A stretch of 7,541 nucleotides of DNA from Candidatus Cloacimonadota bacterium (GCA_003647765.1 QMNM01000058.1:1-7541); one strand, 5' to 3'. Positions 1 through 6,750 are shown, numbered from the stretch's first letter. A program made the numbers and translations. The notes: generated by a model not told the origin, from the sequence alone.

Positions 1-10
1 CAGGAATGCG

Positions 11-133
11 CACTAATATTCACTAATTTTGATGGAATTAAAAAATTATTCGCGTTTCTTCGTGTTCCTCGTGGCTAAAGAAATCCAATGCCTAACATCT
101 TTTTGTGTTGTTTCGTGTAATTTCGTGGCTAAA
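11..133. repeat. Interspersed repeat cluster of degenerate 10-bp units (CACTAAT / TTCGTG)
   Basis: The left part has two tandem 10-bp units, CACTAATATT (11-20) and CACTAATTTT (21-30). To the right are two copies of a block whose CGTG-like core recurs about every 10 bp. In copy 1 the cores start at 51 (CGCG), 61 and 70. In copy 2 they start at 104 (TGTG), 114 and 124. Both copies end in the identical 10-mer CGTGGCTAAA (70-79 and 124-133). The left unit, read on the other strand as ATTAGTG, resembles TTCGTG, so the element is a loosely inverted array phased to the DNA helical turn. From general knowledge, similar 10-bp-phased 'TTCGTG...CGTGG' elements are scattered between genes in several environmental bacterial lineages; their function is unknown. 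The array is not a CRISPR because it lacks unique spacers of constant length. Confidence 0.6.
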
Positions 134-164
134 CATTTTTTGTGGTTTGCTATATGTTGTCTAT

Positions 165-2897
165 ATGGGTGCTATGATGAAAACAAAATTTGATTGGCAA
201 AAAGAAAAATACAGAATTATAGGAATAGCGTCTCTTTTAGTCTTCGCTTGTTTCTTAACATACTATTTTCATGTAATACTTGGAATCGGACTTCTCTTTA
301 CACATCTTTTTTATATTCCTATTCTTTTAGCATTTCTTTGGTGGAAAAAGAAGGGCTTATTTGTTGCAATATTTTTATCCGCATTATTGATTTTCTGTAA
401 TTTTATCTTTAGAGATGATAGAGTTGTTTTCTATGATTACATTAGAGCAGCTATGTTTTTAGTTGTCGCTTTTGTAATAGGTATATTAAGTAAGCAAACT
501 GTAAAAGCCGAGAAGAAAATGCAAAAGAGTGAGGAAAAATTTCGCACTCTTTTTGAAGAGTCCAAAGATGCTGTGTATATCACTACACAACAAGGCAAGT
601 ATGTTGAAGTTAACCAATCTATGTTGAATTTATTTGGCTATACAATAGAAGAGATGAAAGCATTAAATGTTCAGGAAATATATGCTTATTCTGATGATAG
701 GCAGAAGTTTCAGCAGGAGATAGAGAAAAATGGCTTTGTTAGAGAATATGAACTGAAGTTGCGAAAGAAGGATGGGACAAAGCTGGATTGCTTAGTCACT
801 GCAACAGTGAGAAAGGATGATTCTGGAAAAATTATAGGATATCATGGTATCATTCGCGACATTACGGAACAAAAGCAGTTGCAAAAGAGATTACAGGAGA
901 GCGAGCGTAATTACAGAATCCTATTTGAAAACATGCTTAATGGTATAATTGTTATTGATGCTGAAACTATGAAGATACTAATTGCTAATCAGACCGCTGT
1001 AAAAATGTATGGATTTGATTCTGTGAAAGATGCAATTGGACAGAATTCACTTGATTTCATTCACCCAAAGCATAAAGAGCGAGCTCTAAACATTATTGTA
1101 AAAGATATGTTTGAGAATGACTTGCATCAACTCAATGAATTTTGCACAATTACAAGAGATGGTAGAGAAATATGGATAAATGCTATTGGTAAAAGAATTG
1201 AATATCAGGGAAGATTGGCAGGTTTAATTTCAATTAGAGAGATTACAGATAGCAAACGAGCAAAAGATTTGATTGTTGCTCAACGCGACTTGGGATTAGC
1301 GATTGGTAGATCAGTCGGGCTTGAGGAGACGCTTCGTTTATGCGTTGATACTGCCATTCGCATTTCTGGAATGGATTGTGGAGGAATTTATCTAATAGAC
1401 AAAGATTCTGGAAGTATAGATATTGCCTTTCATAAAGGATTACCTAATGATTTTATCAACAGTGCTTCACATTATGATGCAGATTCTGATACTGCGCGTT
1501 TGATTATGGCTGGAAAACCAATATACAGCCGCCATCACAAATTGGGTGTTAAATTGAATGAAACACACACAAGTGAGAACTTGCGAGCCATTGCCATTAT
1601 TCCTATACACCACGAACATAAAGTTATTGCTTGTCTTAATATTGCTTCACATACTTTGGACCAAGTGCCAATTTTTGCTCGCAATGCACTTGAAACAATA
1701 AGCTCACAAATAGGAAGCGCTATTGCTACTGCAAAAGCAAAGAAAGCATTAAAAGAAAGTGAACAAAGATATCGCACTTTAGTAGAAACAATGGATGAAG
1801 GAATATCTATTATTGATGAGAAAGAATATTTTACATTTGCAAATACAGCAACTGCTAATATATTTGGATATTCAAAAGAAAAGATAATAGGGAAAAATTT
1901 AAGCGATTTTACAACTCCAGAAGAGTTCCAACGGGTTCTTAAACAGACAGCAATTAGAAAAACTGGAAAGTCAAGTAGATACGAACTAACAATAAATAGA
2001 AAAGATGGTGTGCAAAGAATTATTAAAGTAAGTGCAAGTCCTATTATTGATAATGGAAAATATCGTGGAGCTTTTGGAATATTTATAGACATCACAGAGC
2101 AAAAGCGTATGGAATATGAATTGCAGAAGATACAAAACCTTGAGTCAATAGGAATTCTTGCTGGTGGTATTGCTCACGATTTTAATAATATTTTAACTGT
2201 AATTTGGGGAAATATTTCACTATCAAAATTATATATACAATCAGATAAGGAAGCAGTTAAGTTATTATCAATTGCTGAACAAGCCTGCGGCCAAGCAAAG
2301 AATTTAACACAGCAATTGCTTAGCTTTTCCAAAGGTGGAATGCCTATAAAAAAAATATCATCTATATCAGAATTACTAAAAAATACAGCGAATTGTGTAT
2401 TGAAAGGTTCAAATGTCAGATGTAAATTTTCTATACCAGATGATCTTTGGACTACAGAAATTGATAAAAGACAGATAACTCAGGTCATAAATCAATTACT
2501 TATCAATGCTGTCCAGGCAATGCCAGAAGGTGGCATAATTAAAATAAATGCTGAAAATATATTTGTTAAGTCAGAACATTCTTTGCCACTTGAACAAGGT
2601 AAATATGTAAAAATAACTATAAAGGATACTGGTATTGGCATACAGAAAGAGTATCTGCAAAAGATATTTGACCCTTACTTTACAACGAAACGAGTGGGAA
2701 CTCAAAAAGGCACAGGTCTTGGACTTGCTATATGTTATTCAATAATAAAAAATCATAATGGATATATTACAGTAGAGTCAGAATTAGATGTTGGAACAAC
2801 TTTTTATATTTATTTGCCAGCATCTGAGAAGAGAGCAAAAATTAAAAAGGAAGTTATTGAGCAACCATTAAAAGAGGAAAGCAGAAGAACAGTATAA
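165..2897 (+). CDS. Membrane-bound PAS-PAS-GAF-PAS sensor histidine kinase
   Basis: This is a sensor kinase that autophosphorylates on histidine and passes the phosphate to a response regulator. Residues are numbered from the ATG at 165 (910 aa). There are four hydrophobic helices (about 18-35, 41-60, 64-82, 92-109), then PAS (123-236), PAS (246-362), GAF (375-523) and PAS (532-642), each PAS ending in a DITEQK- or EITDSK-type linker. The HisKA H-box is AHDFNNIL with His671. The HATPase_c domain has N-box Asn781, G1 box DTGIG from Asp821 and G2 box GTGLGLAI from Gly849. The frame is open back to a GTG at 105, but those first 20 codons are repeat DNA. ATGs at 165, 174 and 177 are better starts; a weak GGGTG at 167-171 favours 177. 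The C-terminus is a Lys/Glu-rich tail after HATPase_c with no receiver domain. No response regulator lies in the window, so its target and signal are unknown. The family call is very secure. Confidence 0.95.
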   Translation: MGAMMKTKFDWQKEKYRIIGIASLLVFACFLTYYFHVILGIGLLFTHLFYIPILLAFLWWKKKGLFVAIFLSALLIFCNFIFRDDRVVFYDYIRAAMFLVVAFVIGILSKQTVKAEKKMQKSEEKFRTLFEESKDAVYITTQQGKYVEVNQSMLNLFGYTIEEMKALNVQEIYAYSDDRQKFQQEIEKNGFVREYELKLRKKDGTKLDCLVTATVRKDDSGKIIGYHGIIRDITEQKQLQKRLQESERNYRILFENMLNGIIVIDAETMKILIANQTAVKMYGFDSVKDAIGQNSLDFIHPKHKERALNIIVKDMFENDLHQLNEFCTITRDGREIWINAIGKRIEYQGRLAGLISIREITDSKRAKDLIVAQRDLGLAIGRSVGLEETLRLCVDTAIRISGMDCGGIYLIDKDSGSIDIAFHKGLPNDFINSASHYDADSDTARLIMAGKPIYSRHHKLGVKLNETHTSENLRAIAIIPIHHEHKVIACLNIASHTLDQVPIFARNALETISSQIGSAIATAKAKKALKESEQRYRTLVETMDEGISIIDEKEYFTFANTATANIFGYSKEKIIGKNLSDFTTPEEFQRVLKQTAIRKTGKSSRYELTINRKDGVQRIIKVSASPIIDNGKYRGAFGIFIDITEQKRMEYELQKIQNLESIGILAGGIAHDFNNILTVIWGNISLSKLYIQSDKEAVKLLSIAEQACGQAKNLTQQLLSFSKGGMPIKKISSISELLKNTANCVLKGSNVRCKFSIPDDLWTTEIDKRQITQVINQLLINAVQAMPEGGIIKINAENIFVKSEHSLPLEQGKYVKITIKDTGIGIQKEYLQKIFDPYFTTKRVGTQKGTGLGLAICYSIIKNHNGYITVESELDVGTTFYIYLPASEKRAKIKKEVIEQPLKEESRRTV

Positions 2898-2903
2898 AAA
2901 AAC

Positions 2904-2951
2904 TTGCTAAATTTAATAGATATTCTGCCATTTTGCCAAAAGTTAATAGAT
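2904..2951. repeat. Imperfect direct repeat in the kinase-ALDH gap
   Basis: TTGCTAAATTTAATAGAT (2904-2921) recurs as TTGCCAAAAGTTAATAGAT (2933-2951). The two copies share TTGC-AAA and a perfect 9-bp TTAATAGAT (2913-2921 and 2943-2951). The 9-mers are 30 bp apart, close to three helical turns, so a protein could bind both on one DNA face. The second copy begins with TTGCCA, a possible -35, and AACAAT follows at 2955-2960 with 16-bp spacing. The repeat may therefore be an operator overlapping an ALDH promoter. The repeat is directly visible; the role is inferred. Confidence 0.45.
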
Positions 2952-2960
2952 GTAAACAAT
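2933..2960 (+). promoter_or_regulatory. Possible sigma-70-type promoter for the aldehyde dehydrogenase gene
   Basis: TTGCCA (2933-2938) matches five of six bases of the -35 consensus. It is followed after 16 bp by AACAAT (2955-2960), which matches four of six bases of the -10 consensus. It lies about 60 bp upstream of the ALDH start and overlaps the second copy of the direct repeat. In DNA this AT-rich, such matches arise easily by chance. Confidence 0.25.
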
Positions 2961-3008
2961 CCCATTATCTAATTAGTAAAAAAGCATATGTAATTTGTGA
3001 AGTTCATT

Positions 3009-3014
3009 GGAGGT
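3009..3014 (+). promoter_or_regulatory. Ribosome binding site that sets the ALDH start at 3019
   Basis: GGAGGT is a strong Shine-Dalgarno sequence ending 4 nt before ATG 3019. The open frame could begin at TTG 3007, but that would place this site inside the coding region and leave the TTG with no ribosome site of its own. Confidence 0.75.
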
Positions 3015-3018
3015 CAAA

Positions 3019-4446
3019 ATGCTGATTGATGGTAAACAGATAGAGACCGATAATAAATTAGATGTAATGAATCCATACAATAAGGAAGTAATTGAGAAAG
3101 TAAGTGTAGCAGATGCAGAACATATTAATGAAGCAATCAAATCAGCAGAAAAGGGATTTTCAATTATATCCAAAATGCCTCCGTATAAAAGAGCGGATAT
3201 TCTATTAGAAACATCAAATCTGATTGAAAGTTGGAAAGAGAGATTTGCCGAGTTGATTGCAAAAGAAGCAGGAAAGCCCTGGAAATATGCAATAGGCGAG
3301 GTAAATCGTGCTAAACAGACATTTCGCTTTGCATCAGAAGAGGCAAAAAGAATCTCTGGCGAAACAATCCCAATGGATTCAGCTGTCGGCTCTGAAAAAC
3401 GAAAAGGATTTTTTATTCGCCAACCTATTGGTGTGATCTTTGCTATATCTCCATTCAATTTCCCTCTTAATCTTGTTGCTCATAAAATTGCACCTGCAAT
3501 TGCTGTTGGAAATAGTGTAATCCTGAAGCCAGCCTCTGCTACTCCTTTAACTGCTCTTATGCTCGGAAAAATATTGATGATGGCGGATCTGCCACCAGGA
3601 GCAGTGAATATCCTCATCGGACCTGGCTCAACAGTTGGTGATGCTCTTATTAAAGATAAACGGATAAGGATGATTACTTTTACTGGTAGTGCAGAAGTCG
3701 GCTTATATATCAAGCAGAATTCGGGATTTAAAAAACTCACTCTGGAATTAGGTTCAAATTCTGGCGTAATCATTGACAAAGATTGTGATTTTAGAAAAGC
3801 TGTTGCAAGATGTCTTATCGGCGGATTTGCTTATCAGGGCCAGGTATGTATTCATACACAAAGGATATATGTGCATCAGAAAATTGCAGATAGGTTCATT
3901 CAGAGATTTGTTAAGGGGGCAAAGAGATTGAAAATCACTAATCCAGTAAATAAAAAATGCGAGTTTGGACCGATGATTGATTCTGCATCTGCACAAAAGG
4001 CAAAAGCATGGTTAAATGAGGCAGTAAATCAAAATGCCAAAGTTATAACAGGTGGCGAAGTGAACGGCACATTCTTCCAGCCAACTGTTGTAGTAAATGC
4101 CAGACCAGAAATGAAAATCGTATGTGAAGAGACATTCGCTCCTATTGTGACAATTGAGACATTCTCCAATTTTAATGAAGCAGTAGAGAAATTCAATCAA
4201 GGGTCCAGACTGGGAAAATATGAATATGGATTAGCAGCTGGAATATTTACTAATGATATAAAGAATGCGTTTTATGGGATTGAAAACATTGAGACGGGAA
4301 ATGTATATGTAAATGATTCAGCCACTTTCCGTGTTGACCAGATGCCTTATGGTGGCATTAGAGCAAGTGGTATAGGCAGAGAAGGCCCTAAATTTGCAAT
4401 GGAAGAAATGACTGATATTAAAATGGTTTCATTCAATTTAGAATAA
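3019..4446 (+). CDS. NAD(P)-dependent aldehyde dehydrogenase (ALDH superfamily, family-21-like)
   Basis: The enzyme oxidises an aldehyde to a carboxylate with NAD(P)+ in the cytoplasm. At 475 aa it is full length for the superfamily. Catalytic landmarks are all present: FNFP with Asn147, nucleotide-binding Lys170 in LKPAS, the FTGSAEVG turn (221-228), general base Glu243 in LELGS, nucleophile Cys277 in GQVCIHTQR, and Glu371 in EETFAP. The Glu243-Cys277 distance of 34 matches that of classical ALDHs. LELGSNSG, GQVCIHTQR and the C-terminal YGGIRASGIGREG are typical of the lactaldehyde-/RNP123-like branch (ALDH21 group, related to phosphonoacetaldehyde and non-phosphorylating glyceraldehyde-3-phosphate dehydrogenases). 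The superfamily is certain; the substrate is not, and neighbouring genes do not reveal it. The start at 3019 is chosen for its strong ribosome site. A 54-bp gap without an obvious terminator separates it from the next gene, so the two may be co-transcribed. Confidence 0.93.
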   Translation: MLIDGKQIETDNKLDVMNPYNKEVIEKVSVADAEHINEAIKSAEKGFSIISKMPPYKRADILLETSNLIESWKERFAELIAKEAGKPWKYAIGEVNRAKQTFRFASEEAKRISGETIPMDSAVGSEKRKGFFIRQPIGVIFAISPFNFPLNLVAHKIAPAIAVGNSVILKPASATPLTALMLGKILMMADLPPGAVNILIGPGSTVGDALIKDKRIRMITFTGSAEVGLYIKQNSGFKKLTLELGSNSGVIIDKDCDFRKAVARCLIGGFAYQGQVCIHTQRIYVHQKIADRFIQRFVKGAKRLKITNPVNKKCEFGPMIDSASAQKAKAWLNEAVNQNAKVITGGEVNGTFFQPTVVVNARPEMKIVCEETFAPIVTIETFSNFNEAVEKFNQGSRLGKYEYGLAAGIFTNDIKNAFYGIENIETGNVYVNDSATFRVDQMPYGGIRASGIGREGPKFAMEEMTDIKMVSFNLE

Positions 4447-4500
4447 TAAGAATCGTAATGCAAACTTCTACTCTACTTAAAAAGAAAGGCATCTGATAAT

Positions 4501-4755
4501 ATGCGGGCTATGTATAAAATTATTTTCCCAATCATTGGCTTAAGCTTTTGTATTATTGGTATGGTAATGATAGTGTATGGTAATATAAAAAGTAATATAA
4601 GTATCCAGCTTCTCGGAATTATTATGTATATGGTATCATTACCGCCTTTGTTTATGAGCCAAATTTATAGATTAGAAAGAAAATTAAGTAGATTGTCTAA
4701 AAAAATTAGAGATCAGCAGAAGGCTGCAAATCAATATTCAAAGAACACTACATAG
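4501..4755 (+). CDS. Small two-helix membrane protein of unknown function
   Basis: I do not recognise the family. The 84-aa product has two hydrophobic segments, about residues 5-27 and 34-53, joined by a short polar turn (GNIKSN). A strongly basic tail follows, containing RLERKLSRLSKKIR (about 57-70), probably a cytoplasmic amphipathic helix or short coiled coil, and the protein ends in a polar stretch. By the positive-inside rule the tail would be cytoplasmic and the protein a hairpin with both ends inside. A moderate purine-rich ribosome site, AAGAAAGG (4481-4488), lies 12 nt before the ATG, which is rather far. A second ATG at 4510 is possible. It sits between ALDH and ugd on the same strand. 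The membrane pattern and the lack of an overlapping alternative gene support a real gene. Confidence 0.65.
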   Translation: MRAMYKIIFPIIGLSFCIIGMVMIVYGNIKSNISIQLLGIIMYMVSLPPLFMSQIYRLERKLSRLSKKIRDQQKAANQYSKNTT

Positions 4756-4778
4756 TCCAATCAGTTATGTCAATCAGG

Positions 4779-4821
4779 CCTCAGATTAATATTTGGCAGA
4801 ACACAAAAAATTGAGGTTTTT
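4779..4821 (+). terminator. Possible weak intrinsic terminator upstream of ugd
   Basis: CCTCA (4779-4783) can pair with TGAGG (4812-4816), and after a bulged G the inner ATT (4785-4787) pairs with AAT (4809-4811). Five T residues follow directly (4817-4821). The loop of about 21 nt is large and the stem short. If real, it would end transcription from the small membrane protein gene and separate ugd from the genes before it. Confidence 0.3.
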
Positions 4822-4825
4822 GAAA

Positions 4826-4851
4826 TGTCAACTATTCAACAATATTTGACA
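4826..4851. promoter_or_regulatory. Inverted repeat TGTCAA-N14-TTGACA in the ugd leader (operator-like)
   Basis: A perfect 6-bp inverted repeat has half-sites TGTCAA (4826-4831) and TTGACA (4846-4851). Their centres are 20 bp apart, two helical turns, as in binding sites for dimeric regulators. A further TGTCAA lies at 4768-4773. The right half-site reads as a perfect -35 hexamer, but the position 17 bp downstream is the GGAGG ribosome site, so it cannot serve as the ugd -35. AT-rich TATATTAT (4853-4860) directly follows. The regulatory role is inferred. Confidence 0.3.
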
Positions 4852-4878
4852 GTATATTATGTTTTAATGGAGGAATAA

Positions 4879-6204
4879 ATGAAGATAACCGTAGTAGGAA
4901 CAGGTTATGTTGGTTTAGTTACAGGCACTTGTTTTGCTGAGATGGGTAATGATGTAATTTGTGTAGATATTGATGAGCAAAAAATCAATATGCTAAACAA
5001 CGGTAAAATTCCGATTTTTGAGCCTGGCTTAGAAGAGATGGTTATAAAGAACAATAAAGAAAAGCGGTTATTTTTCACAACAGATATTAAATCTGCTGTG
5101 GAGGAATCTTTGATTTGTTTTATTGCAGTTGGAACACCGCCAGATGAAGATGGTTCTGCGGACTTACAGTATGTATTGAAAGTAGCAGAAGATATTGCTA
5201 CTTATATGAATGATTATAAGATCATTGTTGACAAATCAACTGTGCCGATAGGGACTGCTGATTTAGTCAGAGAGAAGGTTCAGAAAATTCTTGATGAGCG
5301 GCAACTTAATTATAAATTTGATGTTGTATCTAATCCAGAATTTTTGAAAGAGGGCAAAGCAGTTCAGGATTTTATGCGTCCTGACAGAGTTGTAATTGGT
5401 ACTGATAGCGATAAAGTGCGTGAAATTATGAATGAATTATACAGTGCTTTTTCATTTAAGAGGAATAGAATTATATTTATGGATATTCGCTCAGCAGAGA
5501 TGACCAAATATGCAGCAAATGCTATGTTAGCAACAAGAATTACTTTTATGAATGAGATAGCTAATTTATGTGAAAATGTTAAAGCAGATATTGATAAGGT
5601 AAGAATCGGTATTGGTTCTGATACTAGAATTGGTTATGATTTTCTATATGCAGGTATTGGATATGGTGGTTCTTGTTTTCCAAAGGATGTTAAAGCATTG
5701 ATGCAAATCGCAAATAAAAATAAAGTAAATTTTCTTATACTAAATGCTGTTGATAAAGCTAATGAGTTTCAGAAAATGCGTCTGGTTGAAAAAGTTTGTA
5801 AGCATTTTGCAGATGATTTATCAAATAAGACCTTTGCTGTCTGGGGATTATCTTTTAAGCCGTTAACAGATGATATGCGTGAAGCTCCATCTATAGTGAT
5901 AATAAATGCATTAATTAATAAAGGTGCAAAAATTCAGGCGTATGACCCTGAGGCAATGAAGGAGTCAGAACGCATATTCGGTGATAATCCTAATATTATC
6001 TATTGCCAAACTAATTATGATGCCCTTAAAAATGCAGATGCTTTATTACTCATCACTGAATGGCGTCAATTTCGTGAACCTAACTTTGATAGAATGAAAA
6101 AGTTATTAAATCAGCCGATAATTTTTGATGGCAGAAATCAATACGACCCAGATGATATGAAAGCAAAGGGATTTATTTATTATGGTATAGGTAGAGGATA
6201 TTAA
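4879..6204 (+). CDS. ugd: UDP-glucose 6-dehydrogenase
   Basis: The enzyme performs the NAD+-dependent four-electron oxidation of UDP-glucose to UDP-glucuronate, a cytoplasmic step supplying capsule, exopolysaccharide or lipopolysaccharide sugars. The 441-aa protein is full length. It begins with a Rossmann fold, GTGYVGLVTG (7-16), with an acidic VDID at the end of the second strand. GTPPDEDGSAD, the DKSTVPIGT motif and NPEFLKEG follow. The central helix MTKYAANA carries Lys210 and Asn214, and the catalytic Cys266 lies in GYGGSCFPKD. The C-terminal nucleotide-binding domain has WGLSFKPLTDDMREAPS. No key residue is missing. The start has a strong GGAGG (4869-4873) 5 nt upstream. The 123-bp leader contains a possible terminator and an inverted repeat, suggesting its own promoter. 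Glycosyltransferase partners are not in the window. GDP-mannose dehydrogenase is the nearest alternative, but the sequence reads as the UDP-glucose type. Confidence 0.95.
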   Translation: MKITVVGTGYVGLVTGTCFAEMGNDVICVDIDEQKINMLNNGKIPIFEPGLEEMVIKNNKEKRLFFTTDIKSAVEESLICFIAVGTPPDEDGSADLQYVLKVAEDIATYMNDYKIIVDKSTVPIGTADLVREKVQKILDERQLNYKFDVVSNPEFLKEGKAVQDFMRPDRVVIGTDSDKVREIMNELYSAFSFKRNRIIFMDIRSAEMTKYAANAMLATRITFMNEIANLCENVKADIDKVRIGIGSDTRIGYDFLYAGIGYGGSCFPKDVKALMQIANKNKVNFLILNAVDKANEFQKMRLVEKVCKHFADDLSNKTFAVWGLSFKPLTDDMREAPSIVIINALINKGAKIQAYDPEAMKESERIFGDNPNIIYCQTNYDALKNADALLLITEWRQFREPNFDRMKKLLNQPIIFDGRNQYDPDDMKAKGFIYYGIGRGY

Positions 6205-6231
6205 CAAAGCAAAATTATGTAAATTTGGAGT

Positions 6232-6248
6232 GCTTGACTCTGTCAAGC
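6232..6248. promoter_or_regulatory. Perfect 7-bp hairpin between ugd and the GerW-like gene
   Basis: GCTTGACTCTGTCAAGC folds into a 7-bp perfect stem, GCTTGAC/GTCAAGC, with a TCT loop, extendable by two wobble pairs. It lies 28 nt after the ugd stop and about 33 nt before the next ribosome site. No T-run follows on the + strand and no clear one precedes it for the other strand, so it is not a standard intrinsic terminator. It could protect the ugd mRNA 3' end, act as an operator (it carries the TTGAC/GTCAA core seen before ugd) or be a palindromic repeat copy. Confidence 0.45.
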
Positions 6249-6280
6249 GTATGTGTAGATATGTTCGGAACAAAATAAAA

Positions 6281-6285
6281 AGGAG
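6281..6285 (+). promoter_or_regulatory. Ribosome binding site that favours start 6292 over 6289
   Basis: AGGAG lies 3 nt before the ATG at 6289 and 6 nt before the adjacent in-frame ATG at 6292. The second spacing is closer to the usual optimum, so translation more likely begins at the second methionine. Confidence 0.6.
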
Positions 6286-6291
6286 ATTATG

Positions 6292-6732
6292 ATGAAAGTC
6301 CAAGATTTAATTGAAGAGATAAGAAAAAATGTTGAGAAAGTTGCTAATGTAAAGGCAATTTTTGGTGAAGTTGTAAAGCTAGATAACATCTCTATCATTC
6401 CAGTTGCGTCTATCCATTTTAAAGGTGGAGGCGGTGGTGGAACTGGTGAGACTGGTAATGATAAAAAGAGTGGTGAAGCTGAAAATGTGGATGTAGAAAA
6501 ACAGTCATCTGAAAAAGCAAAAAAGATTAAAAAGGGTAAAGGAACAGGCGGAGGTGGTGGAGCTGATGTTACTGCTGATCCAGTTGGATATATTGAGATT
6601 AAAGATGACTATACCAATTTCATACACATTGTTGATAAAAATAAAATCGCACAAAAGAGCGTTAGGTTAATTGCTATAATATTTATATGTATGACAGTAA
6701 GAAGTATATTTAGACGAAAGAAGAAAAAGTAA
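6292..6732 (+). CDS. GerW/YtfJ-like protein with C-terminal membrane anchor
   Basis: This 146-aa protein resembles the GerW/YtfJ family, named for a Bacillus spore germination protein but widespread in non-sporulating bacteria, where the role is unclear. An N-terminal helix (DLIEEIRKNVEKV) is followed by IFGEVVKLDNISIIPVASI (23-41), matching the family pattern of a 'FGEP...G..IIPV' strand pair, then six glycines (45-50). A second glycine run (86-90) is followed by ADVTADPVGYIEI (91-103), the equivalent of the family's 'V.PVAFLVI' strand. Between the glycine runs lies a Lys/Glu-rich low-complexity insert (about 53-83). A C-terminal helix (about 124-136) and the basic tail RSIFRRKKKK suggest a single membrane anchor with the tail inside. 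No sporulation gene is nearby, so I infer no spore role. The open frame also allows ATG 6289. Confidence 0.75.
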   Translation: MKVQDLIEEIRKNVEKVANVKAIFGEVVKLDNISIIPVASIHFKGGGGGGTGETGNDKKSGEAENVDVEKQSSEKAKKIKKGKGTGGGGGADVTADPVGYIEIKDDYTNFIHIVDKNKIAQKSVRLIAIIFICMTVRSIFRRKKKK

Positions 6733-6750
6733 TAAATATTATTTTACTTT
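6726..6750. terminator. Possible AT-rich bidirectional terminator between convergent genes
   Basis: AAAGTAA (6726-6732, including the GerW-like stop codon) pairs perfectly with TTACTTT (6744-6750) around an 11-nt loop. The stem has one G-C pair and is weak. The T-rich right arm and A-rich left arm could serve transcripts from either side of this convergent pair. It is the only candidate I see in the gap 6733-6855, which is otherwise featureless AT-rich DNA. Confidence 0.2.

Noticed and set aside
11-133. CRISPR array or miniature transposon
   Set aside because: Units are 10 bp and degenerate without spacers, and there are no terminal inverted repeats with target-site duplication or transposase.
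194-400. 68-codon + strand frame inside the kinase membrane region
   Set aside because: It is an out-of-frame shadow of the transmembrane segments, without a ribosome site.
1535-2095. 186-codon - strand open frame inside the kinase gene
   Set aside because: It is antisense to a well-conserved GAF/PAS region, has no ribosome site, and its translation is a hydrophobic shadow typical of AT-rich coding DNA.
2973-3458. 161-codon - strand open frame opposite the ALDH N-terminal half
   Set aside because: It mirrors a clear ALDH coding sequence on the + strand, and no recognisable domain or start signal is present.
3480-4200. Three shorter - strand open frames opposite the rest of ALDH
   Set aside because: They overlap the ALDH catalytic core and resemble no protein family; they are shadows.
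4846-4851. Perfect TTGACA taken as the ugd -35 box
   Set aside because: At the proper 16-18 bp spacing the -10 position falls on the GGAGG ribosome site, so this hexamer cannot drive ugd.
6106-6303. 65-codon - strand frame across the ugd end and the ugd-GerW gap
   Set aside because: It overlaps the conserved ugd C-terminus and the next gene's ribosome site; nothing supports it.
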